The notes under the pieces were generated by a model that was given only the letters and a program-made list of their open reading frames with translations, made no database searches and was not told where the DNA came from. A stretch of 32,840 bases of DNA, taken from JAKLDO01 sp035354435. GTDB taxonomy: Bacteria > UBP6 > UBA1177. The position numbers and the translations under genes are program-made. The stretch covers positions 1 to 32,840 of the forward strand of contig DAOQAY010000011.1 in assembly GCA_035354435.1 (NCBI GenBank), read 5' to 3'. Below, piece after piece: positions 6,281 through 14,083 of this stretch. The number at the start of each line of letters is the position of its first letter. The stretch's first letter is position 1.

Positions 6281-8791
6281 ATGTTCAAGCTGAAAAAGAG
6301 AGATGGTTCGTTAGTTGCATTCGATCTTGGAAGAATCAAAGAAGCGGTAAGAAAGGCTTTTGATGCCACGGAAATGATCTATAATGAAGACATTCTTGAC
6401 ATTCTGGTGTTGAGAGTCACTTCAAATTTCCAGTCAAAAATCAAAGATGAAGCTGTTGCGCAGGAAGATGTGCAGGACAGCGTCGAAAAAACGCTTGAAC
6501 AGACAGGATACACAGAAGTAGCGAAAGCATACATACTCTATAGAAAGCAGAGAGAAAAACTCCGTAACATGAAATCAACAATGGTGGACTACAAGAACAT
6601 CATTGACAGTTATGTGAAAAATGAAGACTGGAGAGTAAAGGAAAATTCGACGGTTACATACAGTGTCGGCGGACTTATTCTTCATAATAGCGGCGCTGTT
6701 ACTGCAAATTACTGGCTTAGCGAAATGTATGATGAAGAGATCGCTAAACTTCACAAGAACGGTGATTTCCATCTGCACGATCTGTCCATGCTTACTGCAT
6801 ATTGTGCAGGCTGGTCGCTTAAACAGCTTATAGAAACGGGGCTGGGTGGTGTAACTGGTAAGATAACATCTGCTCCGGCAAGTCATCTTTATACTATTGC
6901 AAATCAGATGGTCAATTTTCTGGGCATCATGCAGAACGAATGGGCCGGTGCTCAGGCATTTTCAAGTTTTGACACATATCTTGCACCTTTCGTAAGGGTT
7001 GATAAACTCACCTACAGGGAAGTAAAGCAGGCAATTCAGGCTTTTGTTTTCGGTGTGAACATTCCTTCAAGATGGGGCACTCAGTCTCCTTTCAGCAACA
7101 TTACTCTTGACTGGATATGCCCTGATGATTTGAAAGATCTTCCGGCAATAGTCGGCGGAAAAGAGCAGAATTACACTTACGGTGACTGTCAGGTTGAAAT
7201 GGACATGATAAATAAGGCATTTATCGAAATAATGATAGAGGGCGATGCTGAAGGCAGAGGTTTCCAGTATCCGATCCCGACATACAACATAACAAGAGAT
7301 TTCAACTGGGAAAGTGACAATGCAAAGCTTCTTTTTGAAATGACAGCAAAGTACGGGACCCCTTATTTTCAGAATTTTATCAACAGCGATATGAAGCCCG
7401 GTGATGTAAGAAGTATGTGCTGCAGGCTTCAGCTCGACAAGAGAGAACTTCTTAAAAAGACAGGCGGTTTGTTCGGCAGCGGAGAAAAGACAGGAAGTGT
7501 CGGCGTTGTCACGATCAATCTTCCGAGGATTGCATATAATGCAAAGACCGAAAAAGAATTCTATGCAAGATTGAGTTATCTGATGAATGCCGCAAAGAGA
7601 AGTCTTGAAATAAAGAGAGTCGTCTGCACAAAGCTTCTTGATGAGAATTTCTATCCCTACACCAAGAAATACCTCGGCAATTTCAATGCGCATTTCTCGA
7701 CAATAGGACTTATCGGAATGAACGAAATGTGTCTCAATGCTCCATGGATCAAAGAAAATATTGCAGGAGAAAAAGGATTGAAATTCGCACAGGAAGTCCT
7801 TGATTATATGAGAGAAGAATTGAAGAAATATCAGGCTGAAACAGGCAATCTGTACAATCTTGAAGCAACTCCGGCTGAGTCAACTACATACCGTCTTGCA
7901 AAAATGGACAGAGAAAGATGGTCGAATATTGAGACAGCGTCAAATGGAAATGAAAAGCCGTTCTACACAAACAGCTGTCATCTTCCTGTCGATTATACGA
8001 CAGATCCTTTTGAAGCTCTTGAAATTCAGGATCAGCTTCAGACAAGGTTCACAGGCGGCACCGTTTTCCATACTTATCTCGGAGAAAAGCTTCCGAACTG
8101 GGAAACTGCCGCTCTTCTTGTTAAAAAGATCTCTTACAACTATAAACTTCCTTATTTTACCATTTCTCCGACCTACACGATCTGCAATAAGTGCGGATAT
8201 TTTGCAGGCGAGCATACAAACTGTCCGACATGCGGCTCAAAAGCAGAAGTTTACAGCAGAATAACAGGATATTACAGACCGGTAGATCACTGGAATGAAG
8301 GTAAGAAGCAGGAATTTGAAAAGAGAACTGAATATGCTGTCGAGCCGGAGATGATGAACAGGATGCCTGATTGCAAAAACCCTGTTATAAAGAGGGGGAA
8401 AAAGCAAGTTACCGCTCAGGAATCACTTTTTTCAATGGTTGAAATGAAAGAAGAATCTCCGAATGTTCCCAGCTACGGAGTTTCTCCTGAATCCATGATA
8501 AATCCGGGGTTCGGGATAGGCAGAGTCGATCCCGAGATAAGATATGCTCACAGGGTTATGCTTTTCACGACAAAAAGCTGTCCGAACTGCCCGAAAGCCA
8601 AAGATGAAATGAAAGGAGTCCTTAATTTTGAAGTTATCGATGCCGAGGAAAATATGGACATCTCAAGAAAATACGGCATCAGGTCAGTTCCTTCGGTCGT
8701 CGTCGAAGAATCAGGTGCCTACAGAACCTACACAGGCATTTCAAACATAATCAAATACAAAAAAGAACTCGAAAGCGCACTCCCGAGATAA
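6281..8791 (+). CDS. nrdD: Anaerobic (class III) ribonucleoside-triphosphate reductase fused to a thioredoxin-like domain
   Basis: NrdD reduces ribonucleoside triphosphates to dNTPs by glycyl-radical chemistry without oxygen. The 836 residues divide into an N-terminal ATP-cone (about 1-95, KKRDGSLVAFDLGRIKEAV), the ten-stranded barrel core, a zinc-binding Cys quartet (CNKC 635-638, CPTC 648-651), and the glycyl radical loop RITGYYRP with Gly at about 663. After a linker of about 65 residues there is an 82-residue thioredoxin/glutaredoxin fold (755-836) with active site CPNC at 767-770 and the cis-proline loop RSVPSVVV near 801-808. The fused redoxin suggests that electrons come from a disulfide reductase rather than formate, as inferred for NrdH/thioredoxin-dependent NrdD subtypes. 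The activase nrdG is not adjacent. The ATG at 6281 follows a weak GGAG; the tandem NrdR boxes lie upstream. Confidence 0.95.
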   Translation: MFKLKKRDGSLVAFDLGRIKEAVRKAFDATEMIYNEDILDILVLRVTSNFQSKIKDEAVAQEDVQDSVEKTLEQTGYTEVAKAYILYRKQREKLRNMKSTMVDYKNIIDSYVKNEDWRVKENSTVTYSVGGLILHNSGAVTANYWLSEMYDEEIAKLHKNGDFHLHDLSMLTAYCAGWSLKQLIETGLGGVTGKITSAPASHLYTIANQMVNFLGIMQNEWAGAQAFSSFDTYLAPFVRVDKLTYREVKQAIQAFVFGVNIPSRWGTQSPFSNITLDWICPDDLKDLPAIVGGKEQNYTYGDCQVEMDMINKAFIEIMIEGDAEGRGFQYPIPTYNITRDFNWESDNAKLLFEMTAKYGTPYFQNFINSDMKPGDVRSMCCRLQLDKRELLKKTGGLFGSGEKTGSVGVVTINLPRIAYNAKTEKEFYARLSYLMNAAKRSLEIKRVVCTKLLDENFYPYTKKYLGNFNAHFSTIGLIGMNEMCLNAPWIKENIAGEKGLKFAQEVLDYMREELKKYQAETGNLYNLEATPAESTTYRLAKMDRERWSNIETASNGNEKPFYTNSCHLPVDYTTDPFEALEIQDQLQTRFTGGTVFHTYLGEKLPNWETAALLVKKISYNYKLPYFTISPTYTICNKCGYFAGEHTNCPTCGSKAEVYSRITGYYRPVDHWNEGKKQEFEKRTEYAVEPEMMNRMPDCKNPVIKRGKKQVTAQESLFSMVEMKEESPNVPSYGVSPESMINPGFGIGRVDPEIRYAHRVMLFTTKSCPNCPKAKDEMKGVLNFEVIDAEENMDISRKYGIRSVPSVVVEESGAYRTYTGISNIIKYKKELESALPR

Positions 8792-8792
8792 A

Positions 8793-9881
8793 TCACTTTT
8801 CCAGCACCGAGAACACTTCAAAGTGCGGTGTGTCGGGGAAGAGGTCGATGAGTGTGACTTTTGAGAGTTTATATCCGTATTCATTGAATTTTTTGAGGTC
8901 ACGGGCGAATTTTGAAGGTTCACAGGATATGTAGACGATCTTTTCTGTGCCGCTTTCAGATATTACTTTGATCAGATCATTTCCGAGTCCTTCTCTTGGC
9001 GGATCAGCGACTATAAGATCGACTTTTTTAAGGTTTTTGAGCTTGTACGCATCTTTTTTCAGAATTTCGGCTTCATTTTCAAGGTTTATGGAAAAACTTC
9101 TGCAGGCGTCGGGAACTATTTCAACGCCGGTCGTCTTTATTCCTGCATTGGCGAGGAAACGGGAAAAAAGTCCTGCACCGCAGAAAAGATCGTAAGCAGT
9201 CCTGATATCAGTTTTTTTAACTTCTTTCAATAAAAGATTCACCATTATTTCGGCACCGTCTTCGGAAGACTGGAAGAAACTGTTCTTTAAAAGACTGAGC
9301 TTTTCGCCTTTTACAACCTTGAACATCGAGTCGACTTCCGGCATCATTTCCCGAGTTATTTTTGAATATTCGAACTGGACATCCCCTGACAGTTTTTTTG
9401 AAAAGCTGAGTATCTTTTGTATGAAATCAGAGTTAAGCAGAGGACAGTTTATGAATGGAACAAGCTGATTGGATCGGTATGCTCTGTATGATGGAATTCC
9501 GTCCTGAATGAAAACCTTTGTTCTTGTCCTTATCCCTGTTTCCCCCGGAGTCATTACGACAGGAATGTCAGATAATTCAATTCCGTTCTGCTTGAGAAGT
9601 TCAGCGAAAATTTCTTTTTTAATCTCAAGTTGTTCAGTATATTCAATATGTTGAAGAGAGCATCCCCCGCAAACAGTATAATTGTCGCAAATAGGTTTTC
9701 TTCGTATTTTTGATGCTTCAATGATTTCAAGATCAGTAACGAGAAAATGTCCTTTTTCCTTGATATGGTCTTTGATAAAGATCGTTTCGCCCGGGATCAC
9801 AAAAGGGGCGAAAAATGTTTTTCCGTCTGCCCATCCTATTCCGTAACCATTCGAGATTATTTTGGCTATTTTAAGTTCCAT
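8793..9881 (-). CDS. RlmD/TrmA-family RNA m5U methyltransferase
   Basis: This family methylates C5 of uridine in 23S rRNA or tRNA using SAM. Taking the ATG at 9881 gives 362 residues: an N-terminal TRAM-like beta-barrel (1-60), four Cys for a [4Fe-4S] cluster (C65, C71, C74 in the pattern CX5CXXC, and C146), then a Rossmann methyltransferase with DLFCGAGLFS, ADPPREG and the nucleophile loop ISCEPSKFARD with Cys at about 320. The C-terminal HFEVFS corresponds to the general-base HVE motif. The frame extends to a TTG at 9914 inside the NUDIX gene, but the ATG 4 bp after that gene's stop fits family N-termini better. Which uridine is modified (RlmD, RlmCD or TrmA target) cannot be read from the sequence. 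Its stop is one base from the convergent nrdD stop. Confidence 0.9.
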   Translation of the reverse strand: MELKIAKIISNGYGIGWADGKTFFAPFVIPGETIFIKDHIKEKGHFLVTDLEIIEASKIRRKPICDNYTVCGGCSLQHIEYTEQLEIKKEIFAELLKQNGIELSDIPVVMTPGETGIRTRTKVFIQDGIPSYRAYRSNQLVPFINCPLLNSDFIQKILSFSKKLSGDVQFEYSKITREMMPEVDSMFKVVKGEKLSLLKNSFFQSSEDGAEIMVNLLLKEVKKTDIRTAYDLFCGAGLFSRFLANAGIKTTGVEIVPDACRSFSINLENEAEILKKDAYKLKNLKKVDLIVADPPREGLGNDLIKVISESGTEKIVYISCEPSKFARDLKKFNEYGYKLSKVTLIDLFPDTPHFEVFSVLEK

Positions 9882-9885
9882 GTTG

Positions 9886-10425
9886 TCATTTCCAGCTAAA
9901 TATGCCGGAAGCAAAAGCGGTCACCATCGCAATGGTCTTGGCATCGATGATCTCACGGTTTCGGATCATTTCAAGAGCTTTTTCAACAGTAACTTCAATA
10001 AGTTCTATCTCTTCATCAGTGTCTTCAAAATGAGTGCGCAGATCTTTGGGGATTTTTTCGACCAGTGCGACATAATAGTACATATATTCATCGCTGTAGC
10101 CGCAGGATACATACCCTTCAAAAACATTTTTATATGCAACTGCCCGATGTCCGGTCTCTTCTTCAAGTTCCCTTTTCATGCAGCTTTCGTGTGATTCCAG
10201 TTCGTCTATCTTTCCAGCCGGAATTTCAAGAAGAAAGCCGTCAAGCGGCGAGCGGTACTGCCTTTCAAGTATTATGGTTCCATCTTTTGTGACAGGAAGT
10301 ACGCAGATTGTCTTTACAAATCTGATGACCGAATGGACAATGTCTTTGTTACCTTTTTTAAGGTTCACTTTTGCAACTTTGAATATTCCGCCGTCATAGA
10401 CCTGCGTTTCCAGTATTTTTTTCAC
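9886..10425 (-). CDS. NUDIX hydrolase, ADP-ribose pyrophosphatase type
   Basis: NUDIX enzymes cleave nucleoside diphosphates linked to another moiety, and this subgroup typically acts on ADP-ribose or nucleotide sugars. The Nudix box is complete: GX5E as GKIDELE, then seven residues and RELEEETGH, fitting GX5EX7REUXEEXGU apart from His in the final hydrophobic position. The upstream IPAG and YRSPLDGFLLE stretches are typical of the ADPRase group. I chose GTG at 10425: it overlaps the dehydrogenase stop as GTGA, has GGGG at suitable spacing, and gives MKKILE..., a normal N-terminus. An in-frame ATG at 10449 adds eight residues but has no clear Shine-Dalgarno sequence. The context next to a nucleotide-sugar-type dehydrogenase is compatible with a nucleotide-sugar or ADP-ribose substrate. 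Confidence 0.88.
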   Translation of the reverse strand: MKKILETQVYDGGIFKVAKVNLKKGNKDIVHSVIRFVKTICVLPVTKDGTIILERQYRSPLDGFLLEIPAGKIDELESHESCMKRELEEETGHRAVAYKNVFEGYVSCGYSDEYMYYYVALVEKIPKDLRTHFEDTDEEIELIEVTVEKALEMIRNREIIDAKTIAMVTAFASGIFSWK

Positions 10426-11489
10426 TTGTTTTTCCCCAGTTTTGACCATCTCGGCTCGAATCTCAGCTTTACTTCCTTTCCCGTTTCAACCGATTCATAA
10501 ATTGCATTGATAAGTTCAAGAGATTTTCTCCCTTCAAGCCCTTCGACAAGCCCGCGAGTGCCGTTCTCTATTGAATCTATTACACTTTCCAGATATCTCT
10601 GATGTCCGAAACCGTAAACATTTGAAGGATTTTCATTGAAATCTTTCAATATCCGGTCTTTTTCTTCCGCGCTTTCATTGATAAAATTCCATTCTTCCAT
10701 TCTGTTGACTGAAAAACCGCCGATGACGCAGTTCCCAAGCTCTCCAAGTATTGATAACGACCCTTCGAGATCTCTGGGTCTTGCTGCTGTCGTTGCTTCA
10801 ACGATGCCTAAAGCCCCTGAGCTGAAGCGGATTATGGCGGCGCAGGTATCATCGACCTCGATCTTTGAAAGATAAGTTCCGTTCATCGCCATGACACTGA
10901 CCGGTTCTCCAAGCATCCATTCGAGCAGATCAATGTGGTGGCTTGCCTGATTTGCAATGACTCCGCCGTCAAGCGCCCATTTGCCGCGCCAGGGATCTGA
11001 ATCGTAGTATTCCTGAGTTCTGCACCATCTGACCCGCACAGTTCCCATTACTATTTTTCCAAATCCGCCTTCTTCGATCTTTTTTCTAAGGATCTGGACA
11101 GGAAGATTATATCTGTTCTGCTTCACCACAAAAAGCCTTACACCGTTGAGATCGCAGGTGTGTATCATCCTGTCGGCATCTTCAAGTTTAAGCGCCATCG
11201 GCTTTTCACAAACAATATGCTTCTGGTATTTCTCAACAATATCAATAACATGGGTGGGGTGCATCCCGCTTGGAGTAAGCACTGAAACGACATCGGTTTC
11301 GGGGTGTTTTGTAAGCATATCGTCATAGCTCGTGTACCACGGCACACCCGCTTCGGTCCCTGCTTTCTTTGCCTTTTCCGCAATGACATCGCAAACCGCG
11401 ACAAGTCTTGCTTCTTTCAGTTCCTTCAAAGCGTCAAGATGCTTCTTAACTATCCTGCCGCAACCCACGATCGCAAATGATATTGTCAT
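10422..11489 (-). CDS. Gfo/Idh/MocA family dehydrogenase, WlbA-like
   Basis: NAD(P)-dependent sugar dehydrogenase. Residues 1-120 are a Rossmann domain with VGCGRIVKKH (8-16) and the family EKP motif at 95-97. The C-terminal alpha/beta domain has the VVKQNRYN phrase (121-128), the EYYDSDPWRGKW loop (160-171) and ASHHIDLLEWMLG (182-194) with the likely catalytic His. From memory, KQNR, the PWRG loop and QASH together resemble WlbA/WbpB, which oxidise UDP-N-acetylglucosaminuronate at C3 for surface-polysaccharide synthesis. I propose that subgroup with moderate confidence. There is no aminotransferase or acyltransferase partner (WlbC/D) nearby, so a polysaccharide role is inferred only. It is first of a three-gene unit and has a GGGAGAAG Shine-Dalgarno sequence. 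Confidence 0.85.
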   Translation of the reverse strand: MTISFAIVGCGRIVKKHLDALKELKEARLVAVCDVIAEKAKKAGTEAGVPWYTSYDDMLTKHPETDVVSVLTPSGMHPTHVIDIVEKYQKHIVCEKPMALKLEDADRMIHTCDLNGVRLFVVKQNRYNLPVQILRKKIEEGGFGKIVMGTVRVRWCRTQEYYDSDPWRGKWALDGGVIANQASHHIDLLEWMLGEPVSVMAMNGTYLSKIEVDDTCAAIIRFSSGALGIVEATTAARPRDLEGSLSILGELGNCVIGGFSVNRMEEWNFINESAEEKDRILKDFNENPSNVYGFGHQRYLESVIDSIENGTRGLVEGLEGRKSLELINAIYESVETGKEVKLRFEPRWSKLGKNK

Positions 11490-11515
11490 GCAGCTTCTCC
11501 CGAAAAGTCTGCATA

Positions 11516-11544
11516 AATCTATTGCACACCGCAGTATTTGTCAA
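11516..11544 (-). promoter_or_regulatory. Promoter for the dehydrogenase-NUDIX-methyltransferase operon
   Basis: Read on the minus strand: TTGACA (11544-11539), a 17-bp spacer, TAGATT (11521-11516), 27 bases upstream of the ATG at 11489. Confidence 0.55.
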
Positions 11545-11654
11545 AATAACAGGGAATTACAGTGAAATTCAGCCCGGACCTAAAATGTTTCCCGATAAAA
11601 CAGCAGTTCTTATAAGAAACTGAATCTATTAATAATGTCTTTAAATGCAGTAAG

Positions 11655-11691
11655 TTAACATTTAATTTGCATATTAACATGTTTTATGTTA
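11655..11691. promoter_or_regulatory. Inverted/direct repeat, candidate operator of the AbiE-like pair
   Basis: TAACAT-gttttATGTTA forms a perfect 6-bp inverted repeat at 11675-11691. A second TTAACAT lies 19 bp upstream at 11655-11661, in the same orientation as the left arm. AbiEi antitoxins are known to repress their own operon through upstream inverted repeats, so an operator role is plausible. I could not fix a convincing -10/-35 pair here. Confidence 0.4.
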
Positions 11692-11723
11692 TCGTGCAAA
11701 AACAGTGTTATTTGAGGTGTTTT

Positions 11724-12689
11724 ATGGTGATAGTTGCAAGTTTAGAAAAATACCTGAAAGAAATTATTGAGATCACAATAGCTCCGGTTTTGTGGAAAGG
11801 GAGTGAAATGCTGCCTATTTTCTTAAGAGATTCCTATTATTTTTATGAGGGTGTTGTTGCTGGTTGTAAAGTTCTGTTTATGATCGATAAGAGTGATGAA
11901 AAACTTACACCTTCTTCAATAAAAACGCATATTTCACTGATGAGAGAAAGGTGGGGCACTGAAGTTGTTTATGTGTGCAATACAATCTCCAGTTTTGACA
12001 GAAAAAGGCTGATTGATTATAAAATACCATTTATTGTTCCAGGGAATCAGGCATATCTTCCGATGACAGGTATTGATTTCAGAGAACATTTCAGGAAAAC
12101 CATCACAAAGAAATCTCTTTTAAGTCCTTCCACACAAGCTTTTATGTTGTATGTAATAATTAAAAACGATTACGGACCTTATACGCCGAAAACAGCTTCA
12201 GAAAAAACAGGATACGCAATGATGACAATGAGCCGTTCGTTTGATGAGCTGCAAGCGGCTTCAATTGGAATGCATTTAATTTTGGGCAAAGAAAGACAGA
12301 TAAAATTTGAAGATAGTAAAGTCGAACTGTGGGGAAAAATAAAGCCGTATTTGCAATCTCCAGTCAGAAAAAGGATCTCCTATTTTGGAAAAATTCCTGA
12401 ACATAGTTCCATTGCCGGACTTTCAGCCCTCTCAGAATATTCAAACCTTGCTGAGCCTGAAAAACCGGTTTTTGCGATCTATTTTGATCGATGGAAACTG
12501 TTAGATAAAGAAAATACCAGTCAGTCATCAGGCAAAGAAATTGAAATTGAGCTATGGAAATATAATCCTGAACTCCTGAGCGAAAATAATTCTGTTGACC
12601 AGTTTTCTTTGTATTTATCATTGAAAGATGATCCTGATGAAAGAGTTCAATCTGCACTTGAGCAAATGATGGAGAATGTTAAATGGTGA
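11724..12689 (+). CDS. AbiEi-like antitoxin/regulator (winged helix), candidate type IV TA antitoxin
   Basis: I read this as the regulator of the NTase gene that it overlaps by 7 bp. With the ATG at 11724 (GAGG six bases upstream) the protein has 321 residues; the longer frame from 11667 has no Shine-Dalgarno sequence and runs through the inverted repeat. Visible parts are an N-terminal alpha/beta region (1-110), a MarR-type winged helix-turn-helix near 138-181 (TPKTASEKTGYAMMTMSRSF reads as two helices and a turn) and a C-terminal segment AGLSALSEYSNLAEPEKPVF (231-250) similar to what I recall in AbiEi-type proteins beside nucleotidyltransferases. In AbiE systems the antitoxin does not bind the toxin directly and represses its own operon. 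The family call rests mostly on context. Confidence 0.6.
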   Translation: MVIVASLEKYLKEIIEITIAPVLWKGSEMLPIFLRDSYYFYEGVVAGCKVLFMIDKSDEKLTPSSIKTHISLMRERWGTEVVYVCNTISSFDRKRLIDYKIPFIVPGNQAYLPMTGIDFREHFRKTITKKSLLSPSTQAFMLYVIIKNDYGPYTPKTASEKTGYAMMTMSRSFDELQAASIGMHLILGKERQIKFEDSKVELWGKIKPYLQSPVRKRISYFGKIPEHSSIAGLSALSEYSNLAEPEKPVFAIYFDRWKLLDKENTSQSSGKEIEIELWKYNPELLSENNSVDQFSLYLSLKDDPDERVQSALEQMMENVKW

Positions 12690-13444
12690 AAGGACTGGAA
12701 ATATTTAAAAATAACTTTGAAGACCATCTTGATAAATTTGTGATTATTGGAGGAACTGCCTGTTTTGTTTCAATGGAAAATGCAGGATTGCCGTTTCGCT
12801 CTACCAAAGATCTGGATATTGTGTTGCTGGTAGAGACTGCGGATATTTCATTTATAAAAAAATTGAGAAGATTTATTAAAGAAGGCGATTATCAGAATAA
12901 GGAAAAAGAATCTGGTAAAAGACAGCATTACAGATTTTCAATGCCCGGAAATAAGGAATATCCGTATATGCTCGAATTCTTTTCGAGAAAGCCCGATCAT
13001 CTGGATATAGAGGATGATCAGGAAATAATACCTGTTTTATCAGACAATGCGGCATCAAGTTTATCCGCGATTTTATTAGATGATTTTTATTACCAGTATA
13101 TAAAGTCAGGTACAAAAATAATAAGCGGAATTCCGGTAGTGATTCCGGAACATCTCATCCCGTTAAAAGCGAAGGCGTTTCTTGATCTGACAGAAAGAAA
13201 AGAGAGTGGAGAAAAAATCGATTCCAGGGATATTGTTAAGCATAAAAATGATGTCTTCCGTCTCGCAAATATAATTGATCCGGCATATAGAACCGATATG
13301 GCCCAAAATATAGTTATAATTAATGACATGTCCGTTTTTATTGAGAAAATCAGAAAAGAACCGGTTGATCTCAAATCACTCGGGATCAAAGGAACCAAAC
13401 TGGAATCGGTGCTTGAAATGCTGAAAAATATTTATCTGAATTAA
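12683..13444 (+). CDS. AbiEii-like nucleotidyltransferase, candidate type IV TA toxin
   Basis: The protein has 253 residues. The DNA polymerase-beta-type nucleotidyltransferase signature is clear: GGTACFVS (23-30) followed by RSTKDLDIVL with metal-binding acids D43 and D45. Further on, a conserved-looking RDIVKHKNDVFRLANII helix sits where AbiEii proteins carry their KH..D motif. AbiEii/MenT-type toxins use NTP to modify tRNA ends or otherwise inhibit growth, and act in phage abortive infection. Here that function is inferred by family. The gene starts inside the 3' end of the antitoxin gene, the usual coupled arrangement. Alternatively it could be a domesticated NTase of unknown target. It ends 21 bp before the convergent ABC operon. 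Confidence 0.72.
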   Translation: MVKGLEIFKNNFEDHLDKFVIIGGTACFVSMENAGLPFRSTKDLDIVLLVETADISFIKKLRRFIKEGDYQNKEKESGKRQHYRFSMPGNKEYPYMLEFFSRKPDHLDIEDDQEIIPVLSDNAASSLSAILLDDFYYQYIKSGTKIISGIPVVIPEHLIPLKAKAFLDLTERKESGEKIDSRDIVKHKNDVFRLANIIDPAYRTDMAQNIVIINDMSVFIEKIRKEPVDLKSLGIKGTKLESVLEMLKNIYLN

Positions 13445-13465
13445 AAATTTAAAATCTTCTGATAA

Positions 13466-14083
13466 TTACTGCTGTTTTTTCCCTTCCTTCACAGCTTTAT
13501 TTTCTTTCAGAAGTTTTGGGGGAGCTGTCGGGGTTGCGGGTGTCGGGACGGGTTCGGCTGACGGGGCGGGCGGGTTCACTTTTTCACACCAGTTGCCGTC
13601 GTATTTTGAGAATATGAATTTTTCACGGAATGGGGAGAGATAGAGTTCATTGTCTTTTTTGAGCGGTATTTCAATTCCCTTCTGTTCTCCGAGCATAAAC
13701 ACAATTCCACCTGTCTGGATCTCTGTTCCTTTGTCAAATCCGTATTTTGTCATGTGTTCAGGTTTCCACTCGTCGATTTTTCTGCCGAGCCTGATCTTCG
13801 GCAGTTCTGTGAGTACCCTTTCTACTGAATCAGGGTCAGCTTTGCAGTTTTTGTCTTTCACTTCCCATGAATCTCCGTTTTTTACAAGAGAGATTTTTTC
13901 TCCTTTCTGTAAATTACTGATATCAATGGAATTTATTGAGGATTTGTCAAAACTTGTAAAAAGTTTTACCGACTCTTTCTCGATATTCTGTTCCACTTTC
14001 TTTTTCACTGAAAACTGTTCGTAAACGATGATTCCTGCAAGAGCGAGAAGAATCACTGAAAGAATGATATTGCGTCTACTCAT
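13466..14083 (-). CDS. DUF4340-like membrane-anchored protein, last gene of GldA/F/G-type operon
   Basis: The start is the ATG at 14083, which overlaps the upstream stop as ATGA and has GGGAGGG before it. The frame extends to 14173 but that part lies inside the upstream gene. The 205 residues show one N-terminal transmembrane helix (about 6-24, NIILSVILLALAGIIVYEQ) and an extracytoplasmic region typical of DUF4340, a family that repeatedly follows GldG-like genes. Typical phrases are 'SINSIDISN', 'ISLVKNGDSWEVKD' and 'DSVERVLTELPKIRLGRKI'. After about residue 170 comes a Pro/Thr/Ala-rich tail (APSAEPVPTPATPTAPP), then a Lys-rich end, suggesting a flexible cell-wall or outer-space linker. At 205 residues it is short for the family. 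The function is unknown, probably a periplasmic partner of the ABC complex. Confidence 0.72.
   Translation of the reverse strand: MSRRNIILSVILLALAGIIVYEQFSVKKKVEQNIEKESVKLFTSFDKSSINSIDISNLQKGEKISLVKNGDSWEVKDKNCKADPDSVERVLTELPKIRLGRKIDEWKPEHMTKYGFDKGTEIQTGGIVFMLGEQKGIEIPLKKDNELYLSPFREKFIFSKYDGNWCEKVNPPAPSAEPVPTPATPTAPPKLLKENKAVKEGKKQQ

Noticed and set aside
7067..7693. 208-codon open frame antisense to nrdD (also 24728-25375 antisense to recB)
   Set aside because: Both lie wholly inside firmly identified genes, have no Shine-Dalgarno sequence or domain signature, and are composition shadows.
9882..9914. TTG start at 9914 for the m5U methyltransferase
   Set aside because: It would overlap the NUDIX gene by 29 bp and add 11 residues with no family similarity; the ATG at 9881 begins at the TRAM-like domain.
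11667..11723. Longer N-terminus for the AbiEi-like protein (ATG at 11667)
   Set aside because: No Shine-Dalgarno sequence there and the extension would translate through the candidate operator; the ATG at 11724 has GAGG at good spacing.
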